Source: Pseudomonadota bacterium (lineage in GTDB: Bacteria; Pseudomonadota; Gammaproteobacteria; Burkholderiales; Gallionellaceae). Taken from it: a stretch of 8,147 nucleotides of DNA. Both the position numbers and the translations under genes were made by a program. Below, piece after piece: positions 1 through 5,167 of this stretch (positions within the stretch are counted from its first letter, which is position 1; the number at the start of each line of letters is the position of its first letter). The stretch is taken from positions 1-8,147 of the forward strand of contig JAJXTT010000065.1 in NCBI GenBank assembly GCA_021783525.1, read 5' to 3'. The notes beneath the pieces were generated by a model. The model saw only the letters and a program-made list of their open reading frames with translations. It ran no database searches and was not told where the DNA came from.

Positions 1-1447
1 GCGGCACCGGACGGCCGGTCGCGCCTTTTTGTTTGCCGGACAGCCAGGCAGTGCCGGCGATGTCCAGGTGCGCCCAGCGATATTCCTTGGTGAAGCGCGC
101 CAGGAAACAGGCAGCCGTAATTGTGCCGCCTGCGCGGCCGCCGATGTTCGCCATGTCGGCGAAGTTGCTGTCCAGTAGCGGCTGGTAGTCTTCCCACAGC
201 GGCAGCTGCCAGACGCGGTCGTGCGACTGTTCGCCCGCGGCGAGCAGTTCCTGCGCCAGTTTGTTCTCGTTGGCGAACATGCCGCTGGCGACATGGCCGA
301 GGGCGATCACGCAGGCGCCGGTAAGGGTGGCGATGTCGATCACCGTATCCGGGTTGAATTTCTTCGAATAGGTCAGCGCGTCGCACAGGATCAATCGGCC
401 TTCGGCGTCGGTGTTCAATATCTCGATGGTCTGGCCGGACATGGAAGTGACGATGTCGCCGGGCTTGGTGGCCTTGCCGGAAGGCATGTTCTCGCATGTC
501 GGGATCACGCCGACCACATTGAGCTTGAGGCCCATTTCGGCGACGGCCTGCAGGGTGCCGAGCACGCTGGCGGCGCCACACATGTCGTATTTCATCTCGT
601 CCATCTCGGCGCCGGGTTTCAGCGAGATGCCGCCGGTGTCGAAGGTGATGCCCTTGCCGACCAGCACGATGGGCTTCTGCGTTTTCGCTGCACCGTAATA
701 TTCCAGGGTGATCAGCTTGGCCGGCTGTTCGCTGCCGCGCGTGACGGAGAGGAAAGACCCCATGCCCAGCTTCTGCATGTCTTTTTCTTCCAGCACGGTG
801 GCCTTGATGCCCTTGTGCGACTTGCCCAATGCCAGAGCTTTGGCGGCGAGATAGGTCGGGGTACAGATGTTGCCGGGCAGGTTGCCGAGCGTCTTGGCGA
901 GATCCATGCCGTGGGCGGTGGCGGCCGCCTGGTCGAGTGCGGCCTTCAGGGCTGCAGCCGGTTTGTCCAGCGAGGCGAAGGTGATGTGCTTGAGCGTGGC
1001 TGCCTTGCCCGGCTTGCTCTTCATGCCGTCGGCGCGGAACGCCTGCTCGGCGGCCGCGAACACGGCCTGCCTGACGACCCATGCTGCATCTTTGCCTACG
1101 CCTTCATCGACGACATACAGCGTCGCATCCTTGGCTGGCGTCTTGTTCAGTGCGCTGAATGCCGATCCCAGAATCTCGGTGCTGGTCTTATTGTTCAGTT
1201 CGCTGGCTTTGCCCAGGCCGACCAGCAGCACGCGCTCGGCTGCGACGCCCGGCAGTTTGTGCAGCAACAGAGTGGAGGCGGACTTGCCGCTCATGTCGCC
1301 GCGGGCGATGAGGTCGCTGAGTGCATGTTTGGCAGCCTTGTCGAGCACTTGTGCGGCCTTCGACAATTTACCGCCGTCGAATACGCCGACCACGACGCAG
1401 CCGCTCTTCAGTTTTTCCGGACTGCCTTGTTTTATGCTAAATTCCAC
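1..1447 (-). CDS. pepA: Leucyl aminopeptidase (M17 family), C-terminus cut by window edge
   Basis: Cytosolic di-metal aminopeptidase that removes N-terminal residues, preferring leucine, during peptide turnover; the E. coli homologue is also a DNA-binding accessory protein. The minus strand has 482 open codons before the left edge. E. coli PepA has 503 residues, so about 18-20 C-terminal residues are missing. The N-terminal domain is roughly residues 1-165 and the catalytic domain follows. The M17 signature NTDAEGRL is at 345-352, and GKGITFDTGG lies around K265. By alignment the metal ligands and catalytic residues are K265, D270, K277, D288, D347, E349 and R351, all present. The start is GTG at 1447-1445, preceded by a GAGGAG ribosome site about 5 bases upstream, and gives the N-terminus MEFSIKQGSPEKL. 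The gene is transcribed divergently from lptF, a known conserved arrangement. Identity is near certain; the non-ATG start is well supported. Confidence 0.97.
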   Translation of the reverse strand, partial: MEFSIKQGSPEKLKSGCVVVGVFDGGKLSKAAQVLDKAAKHALSDLIARGDMSGKSASTLLLHKLPGVAAERVLLVGLGKASELNNKTSTEILGSAFSALNKTPAKDATLYVVDEGVGKDAAWVVRQAVFAAAEQAFRADGMKSKPGKAATLKHITFASLDKPAAALKAALDQAAATAHGMDLAKTLGNLPGNICTPTYLAAKALALGKSHKGIKATVLEEKDMQKLGMGSFLSVTRGSEQPAKLITLEYYGAAKTQKPIVLVGKGITFDTGGISLKPGAEMDEMKYDMCGAASVLGTLQAVAEMGLKLNVVGVIPTCENMPSGKATKPGDIVTSMSGQTIEILNTDAEGRLILCDALTYSKKFNPDTVIDIATLTGACVIALGHVASGMFANENKLAQELLAAGEQSHDRVWQLPLWEDYQPLLDSNFADMANIGGRAGGTITAACFLARFTKEYRWAHLDIAGTAWLSGKQKGATGRPVP

Positions 1448-1481
1448 GCGCCTCTCCTCATATATCTCAGAATTGTCTCCG

Positions 1482-2615
1482 ATGACGGATTATCCGCAAT
1501 CCCTGCCACAAAAGTCAAAGAAGCCCCTTGTGCACGGCATCTTTTATTGGTCGCTGGTGCGCGAGTTCGCGAGCACCGGGTTGCTGGTGTCCTCCGTTTT
1601 GCTCGGTATCGTCGTGTTCACCCAGTTGATCCGCCTGCTGGGAGAGTCGGTCAGCGGGGCGCTGGCGGTCGATGGAGTTCTGGCGATGCTGGGGTTTACC
1701 TCGCTCAATTACCTGCCGGTGCTGCTCTCGATCAGCCTGTTCCTGTCGGTATTGTTGACGCTGTCGCGCAGTTATCGCGACAGCGAAATGGTGGTGTGGT
1801 TCACATCCGGTATCGGCCTGACGCGCTGGATACGGCCGGTGCTGGGTTATGCCATCCCGGTCACTCTGGTGATCGCGCTGCTCAGCCTGCTGTTGTCGCC
1901 CTGGGCCTTGAACAAGGCGGATGAATTCAAGCGCAGGCTGGATAGCCGCGATGACGTTTCTGCCGCAACGCCGGGGGCGTTTCGCGAATCCAAGCAATCC
2001 GATCGTGTGTTCTTTCTGGAAGATGTGGACGCCCAGAAAAAGCGTGTCGGCAATATCTTCGTGCAGTCCGTGCAGAATGGCAGGGAAGGCACGATGGTCG
2101 CCAAGGAGGGATATCAGGAAACCGCACCGAACGGCGACCGCTTCCTGGTGATGCTGAACGGCACGCGTTATGAAGGTATTCCCGGCCAGGCAGATTTCAA
2201 GGTCGTCGAGTTTGAGCGGTATGCCATGCGCATCGAGCCTGCCGAACTGCGGCAGGAGGTACCCAACCTGAAGGCCTACCCCACGCTGTATCTGCTGCAG
2301 AACCCGACTACATGGAACATGTCGGAACTGGAGTGGCGCATCGGCTTGCCGCTGAGCGCATTGATCCTGTCCCTGCTGGCCATCCCCTTGAGTTATGTCA
2401 ATCCGCGTGCGGGGCGTTCGCTCAACCTGATCTCCGCGATGGTGATCTACATGTTCTACAACAACATGATCAGCGTGACCAATTCCTGGGTCGGGCGCGG
2501 CAACATCAGTGTGGCTGCGGGCATGTTGGGGATACACATGCTGATGTTCATGGTGATGCTCATATTCTTTTACCATCGATCCTCGCCTTCTTCATGGCGG
2601 AGGCTGAGACGATGA
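1482..2615 (+). CDS. lptF: LPS export ABC transporter permease LptF
   Basis: Inner-membrane permease that, with LptG and the ATPase LptB, extracts LPS from the inner membrane and passes it to the periplasmic bridge. The 377-residue frame shows the YjgP/YjgQ plan: hydrophobic segments near 32-52, 76-96 and 118-138, a periplasmic beta-jellyroll about 165-260, then segments near 288-306, 314-332 and 346-364. SYRDSEM carries E102, which I equate with the coupling-helix glutamate that contacts LptB. The start is uncertain. ATG 1482 has no ribosome site. GTG 1530 has AAGAAG six bases upstream, gives 361 residues (E. coli has 366) and begins MHGIFYWSLVREF, closer to the family N-terminus; it also leaves the pepA promoter outside the gene. 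I give the longer frame but consider GTG 1530 at least as likely. No convincing promoter of its own was found. The stop overlaps the lptG start as ATGA. Confidence 0.94.
   Translation: MTDYPQSLPQKSKKPLVHGIFYWSLVREFASTGLLVSSVLLGIVVFTQLIRLLGESVSGALAVDGVLAMLGFTSLNYLPVLLSISLFLSVLLTLSRSYRDSEMVVWFTSGIGLTRWIRPVLGYAIPVTLVIALLSLLLSPWALNKADEFKRRLDSRDDVSAATPGAFRESKQSDRVFFLEDVDAQKKRVGNIFVQSVQNGREGTMVAKEGYQETAPNGDRFLVMLNGTRYEGIPGQADFKVVEFERYAMRIEPAELRQEVPNLKAYPTLYLLQNPTTWNMSELEWRIGLPLSALILSLLAIPLSYVNPRAGRSLNLISAMVIYMFYNNMISVTNSWVGRGNISVAAGMLGIHMLMFMVMLIFFYHRSSPSSWRRLRR
1489..1518 (-). promoter_or_regulatory. Predicted sigma-70 promoter of pepA
   Basis: Read on the minus strand, TTGACT (1518-1513) is followed after 18 bases by GATAAT (1494-1489). 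Each hexamer has one mismatch to the TTGACA/TATAAT consensus. Transcription would start near 1482, giving a leader of about 35 bases that includes the GAGGAG site of pepA. The promoter lies over the first codons of the longest lptF frame, which argues for a later lptF start. It is a match by eye with no experimental support. Confidence 0.6.
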
Positions 2616-3688
2616 GGCTGCTCACCCGCTATCTCGGGCGCGAGATATACGCCAGCATTGCACTGGTGTTCGCGGCGCTCATCATGCTGTTCGCCCTGCT
2701 GGACCTGATCAACGAGTTGAGCTCGATGGGGCGCGGCGACTACCGCCTGGGATATGTGCTGTTGTTCGTGACGCTGACCATTCCCGGGCATATCTATGAA
2801 TTGTTTCCTGTGGCGGTGCTGATCGGGACGATCTTTGCCCTGGTGCAGATGGCCGCGAATTCGGAATTGACGGTGTACCGCAGTTCTGGCGTTTCCCTCA
2901 GGCAAATGATCGCTGCACTGCTCAAGATCGGTTTGCCGCTGGTGGTGCTGTGTTTCCTGTTTGGCGAAGTCATCGCCCCGCCGAGCGAGCGCATGGCACA
3001 GGAATTGCGGCTGAAGGCGCAGAATGCAAAGGTCTCGGTGAAGGAGTTCAGGTCGGGAGTCTGGGCAAAAGACGAGCACAGCTTCATCAACGTCAAGAGT
3101 GTGTTGCCGGACACTTCCTTGCTGGATGTGAGTATTTACGAGTTCGATGAGCGATACCATTTGCGCAGCATCACGTCTGCCGAGCGGGCCTCGTATCTGG
3201 AAGATACTCGCTGGCAACTAGAAGGCGTGAGGGAAACGCGTTTCGATAACCGGAGCGCCTCCGTCGACAACCGGCCGGTCGCGGAATGGCACTCCACTTT
3301 GAATCCCGACATCCTGAGCGTGCTGCTGGTGGTGCCCGAGCAGATGTCGGCGTGGAATTTATATCAATATACCGGGCATTTGCGCGAAAACCATCAGAAG
3401 ACGGTGCGATACGAGATTGCGATGTGGAACAAGCTGGTCTATCCGTTTGCGGTGCTGGTGATGATGTTGCTGGCTTTGCCGTTTTCCGCCTATCAGCGGC
3501 GCGAGGGTGGTATCGGCGGGAAGATTTTCATGGGCATCGTGCTGGGTTTGAGTTTTCACTTCGTCGGCAGGCTGTTTGCCAACGTGGGCGCCTTGAATGA
3601 ATGGTCGCCCGTGTTGAGTGCCACGGCGATGAGCTGGATGTTCCTGGCGCTTGCCCTGGGGATGCTCTGGCGTACCGAGCGGCGCTGA
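2612..3688 (+). CDS. lptG: LPS export ABC transporter permease LptG
   Basis: Second permease of the LptB2FG LPS extractor and partner of LptF. The protein has 358 residues (E. coli LptG has 360). Hydrophobic segments lie near 12-34, 48-80 and 100-120, a periplasmic jellyroll runs about 130-250, and further segments lie near 272-292, 303-322 and 337-354. NSELTVYRSSG carries E85, matching the coupling-helix glutamate position. The start is ATG 2612, with GGAGG at 2599-2603, eight bases upstream. An in-frame ATG at 2594 would add six residues but lacks that spacing. The start overlaps the lptF stop by four bases (ATGA), implying translational coupling and balanced subunit supply. The stop lies 6 bases from the stop of the oppositely oriented DUF3106 gene, so mRNA ends probably overlap. 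Confidence 0.96.
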   Translation: MRLLTRYLGREIYASIALVFAALIMLFALLDLINELSSMGRGDYRLGYVLLFVTLTIPGHIYELFPVAVLIGTIFALVQMAANSELTVYRSSGVSLRQMIAALLKIGLPLVVLCFLFGEVIAPPSERMAQELRLKAQNAKVSVKEFRSGVWAKDEHSFINVKSVLPDTSLLDVSIYEFDERYHLRSITSAERASYLEDTRWQLEGVRETRFDNRSASVDNRPVAEWHSTLNPDILSVLLVVPEQMSAWNLYQYTGHLRENHQKTVRYEIAMWNKLVYPFAVLVMMLLALPFSAYQRREGGIGGKIFMGIVLGLSFHFVGRLFANVGALNEWSPVLSATAMSWMFLALALGMLWRTERR

Positions 3689-3694
3689 CCGGTT

Positions 3695-4093
3695 TTACTG
3701 GGCCGGACTGGCCGGCGGGATCCCGCTGGCTGCCTGTTGCTGTTCCCGAACCATTTTCTTTACGGCCTCGCGTTTTTCTGCCGGTAATTTCCTGTATGCC
3801 TTGTATTTTTCCCTGGCACGCTTGCGTTGTTCCGGGGTCAGCTTGCTCCACGCTTCCAGGCGCGAATGCAGCCGTTGCTGTTGCTGCGCATTGAGTTTGG
3901 GATAGCGTTGGGCATATGACAGGAAATTGGCTTGTTGCTGTTCGGACAGCGAGTTCCATGTGCCGGACAACGGGGCAAGCGCTTCTTTTTGCTGAGTGTT
4001 CAGCGTCTCCCAGGGCTTGGCGTGGGCAGATATCGGCAGGCAGGCGGCAGCAAAAAACAGCGCTATCAGGCAATTTCGAAGCAGAGCAGGCAT
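3695..4093 (-). CDS. Exported DUF3106 protein with five 18-residue repeats
   Basis: No proven function. The protein has 132 residues. A signal peptide is visible: MPALLR, a hydrophobic stretch to about residue 20, then AHA before K26, a good signal peptidase I site. The cysteine at 18 lacks a proper lipobox. The mature protein is almost wholly predicted helix and rich in Gln, Lys, Arg and Ala. Five [W/Y]xxL steps (W28-L31, W46-L49, Y64-L67, W82-L85, Y100-L103) are spaced exactly 18 residues apart, each followed by Q or E four positions into the repeat. This matches the W/L/Q repeat look of DUF3106 as I know it. The start is ATG 4093, 18 bases after the DUF3619 stop, with only a weak GGA upstream, so coupling is likely. 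It is the last gene of the sigma operon in this window. A structural or sensory role in the periplasm is inference. Confidence 0.85.
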   Translation of the reverse strand: MPALLRNCLIALFFAAACLPISAHAKPWETLNTQQKEALAPLSGTWNSLSEQQQANFLSYAQRYPKLNAQQQQRLHSRLEAWSKLTPEQRKRAREKYKAYRKLPAEKREAVKKMVREQQQAASGIPPASPAQ

Positions 4094-4111
4094 CAGGATG
4101 TCCGTAAGCGG

Positions 4112-4447
4112 CTAATCGACGAACATGTCAACGGGCAGATCGTCCGTCAATATGGCGATGTCGATGTCGCTGTGGTCGTGTTCGTACGTGCGCTCCCAGT
4201 AGGTCAGGTTGATCACCAGCAGGGATGCGACGACGCCAACGATGATCCAATTGAGCGCACGCTGGGAAAGCTGCAGCTGTCCATGCAGCAAGCCGTTCCG
4301 GCTGACCCAGATGGCAGATTCAACCCGTTGATTTTTCAACGCATGCTGACGCGCCGTACGGAGTTCGTCGAGAGTGGACCGATCCAGTTGCTGGGCAGCC
4401 CGGTTCAGCAGGCCTCCGATTTCCTTGTTGGATAATTTGATCTTCAT
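4112..4447 (-). CDS. DUF3619 family single-pass membrane protein, candidate anti-sigma factor
   Basis: The protein has 111 residues. The N-terminal 64 are basic and probably helical, including the LDELRTARQHAL segment. One membrane span follows (about 65-84), then a short acidic tail with EHDHSDID (89-96) and TDDLPVD (101-107). The positive-inside rule puts the N-terminus in the cytoplasm and the tail in the periplasm. This family sits directly after ECF-like sigma genes in Betaproteobacteria, the place and topology of a membrane anti-sigma factor; that role is inference, since no ZAS or other named anti-sigma motif is seen. As I recall, relatives extend several residues past the DDLP motif, so this tail may be a little short. 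The ATG overlaps the sigma stop by four bases (ATGA), with a GGGGGA stretch about ten bases upstream, implying coupled translation and a fixed ratio. Confidence 0.85.
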   Translation of the reverse strand: MKIKLSNKEIGGLLNRAAQQLDRSTLDELRTARQHALKNQRVESAIWVSRNGLLHGQLQLSQRALNWIIVGVVASLLVINLTYWERTYEHDHSDIDIAILTDDLPVDMFVD

Positions 4448-5052
4448 GATAGGTCTATCCCCCGTTCCTTAAGTATTGCGGCAAGCGCGTGAGTGGCGCG
4501 TGAGCAGTGCGTCTTCACACTGCCTTCGGAACAACCCATGACCGCTGCTGTCTCCGCAGTGTCCATTTCCTCCCAGTAACGCAGCAGGAAGGCTTCGCGT
4601 TGACGAGCCGGCAGTTTTGCCAGCGCCTCCTCGATTGCCGCGATCAGCTGCGATTGCGCCAAGTCCGCCTCCGGGCGCGCCGGCTGGCTGGCGTTATCTT
4701 CATCCTGCAGGGTGTCGAGCGGGTCGAAATCCTCCGCGTCGCCTTGCGGACTGAGCGAAGACATCAGCGTCGTCCAGAACGAGCGCACCTTCTGGCGGCG
4801 GTAATAGTCGCGTATGGTGTTCTGCAGGATACGCTGGAACAGCATGGGGTATTCTTCCGGCGGATGGTCGCCGTAGCGTTCGGCGAGCTTCATCATCGCA
4901 TCCTGCACGATATCCAGCGCCACATGCTCGTCGCGCACGGCATATTGTGCCTGCTTGTAGGCGCGCCGCTCGACCTGGACGAGGAATTCGGAAAGTTGCT
5001 GTGGCGTGGACAGTTTCGGTGGCTCCGGGATGTTCGGCGCGGATACTAGCAA
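4444..5052 (-). CDS. ECF-type RNA polymerase sigma factor
   Basis: Directs RNA polymerase to a small set of promoters, with unknown targets here. The protein has 202 residues. Sigma region 2 spans about 20-92, with DIVQDAMMKL at 47-56 (region 2.2, core binding) and RDYYRRQKVR at 81-90 (region 2.4 side, -10 contact). Region 4 spans about 135-195, with LPARQREAFLLRYW at 147-160 and the helix-turn-helix GCSEGSVKTHCSRATHAL at 173-190. Regions 1.1 and 3 are absent, as in ECF sigmas. The linker of about 40 residues between domains is acidic. The start appears to be TTG 5052: an in-frame TGA lies three codons upstream, no ATG lies nearby in frame, and the ribosome site (GCGGGA) is close and weak. 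The first 15-20 residues are therefore less sure. It heads the operon with the DUF3619 and DUF3106 genes and diverges from ilvB. Confidence 0.93.
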   Translation of the reverse strand: MLVSAPNIPEPPKLSTPQQLSEFLVQVERRAYKQAQYAVRDEHVALDIVQDAMMKLAERYGDHPPEEYPMLFQRILQNTIRDYYRRQKVRSFWTTLMSSLSPQGDAEDFDPLDTLQDEDNASQPARPEADLAQSQLIAAIEEALAKLPARQREAFLLRYWEEMDTAETAAVMGCSEGSVKTHCSRATHALAAILKERGIDLS

Positions 5053-5100
5053 ATTCCCGCATCAAATAGGGATTTTGCCGTTCCTGACGCGCTGCAGGGG

Positions 5101-5129
5101 TTGACCAAAATGCGGCCAGCCTTTATCTT
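5101..5129 (+). promoter_or_regulatory. Predicted sigma-70 promoter of the ilvBNC operon
   Basis: TTGACC (5101-5106, one mismatch to consensus) is followed by 17 bases and then TATCTT (5124-5129, two mismatches). Transcription would start near 5136, leaving only about 32 bases before the ilvB ATG. That is too little for a leader peptide and attenuator, so control by a DNA-binding protein or by valine feedback on the enzyme is more likely, unless a second promoter lies inside the sigma gene. Confidence 0.55.
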
Positions 5130-5143
5130 GCGCGGTCTTTCAT

Positions 5144-5155
5144 TTGATTTATCAA
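5144..5155. promoter_or_regulatory. Short inverted repeat in the ilvB leader
   Basis: TTGAT-TT-ATCAA is a perfect five-base inverted repeat with a two-base centre. It lies between the predicted ilvB transcription start and the AAGG ribosome site (5154-5157), partly overlapping the latter. The position would suit an operator, but so short an AT-rich palindrome can arise by chance, and I recognise no named regulator consensus in it. Confidence 0.2.
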
Positions 5156-5167
5156 GGTAGCGTGTTC

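Noticed and set aside
1407..1466. Candidate -10 boxes for lptF (TATGCT at 1433-1438, TATATC at 1461-1466)
   Set aside because: Neither has an acceptable -35 hexamer at 16-18 bases spacing.
867..1481. Upstream extension of the lptF frame through pepA
   Set aside because: The frame is open as an antisense shadow of pepA; LptF similarity begins only after about 1530.
221..1924. 567-codon open frame on the plus strand, mostly antisense to pepA
   Set aside because: It lies over the catalytic domain of a clearly real minus-strand gene, shows no recognisable domain, and is the kind of long shadow frame expected in GC-rich coding DNA.
1515..2576. 353-codon minus-strand frame opposite lptF
   Set aside because: Rich in His, Gln and Arg, with no family features and lying exactly over lptF, so it is a shadow frame.
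3673..3697. Possible intrinsic terminator at the lptG stop (ACCG...CGGT with inner AGC/GCT, then TTTT)
   Set aside because: The stem is short and bulged and the U-run is only four bases; too weak to annotate.
3702..3730. GC-rich inverted repeats, including the 12-base palindrome GCGGGATCCCGC at 3715-3726
   Set aside because: They lie inside the DUF3106 coding end with no following U-run on either strand, and the palindrome has no loop. Probably chance in GC-rich sequence.
5060..5084. GGAAC on the minus strand (5084-5080) as an ECF autoregulatory -35 box for the sigma gene
   Set aside because: No matching ECF -10 element at the right spacing, and the implied transcript would begin almost at the TTG start.
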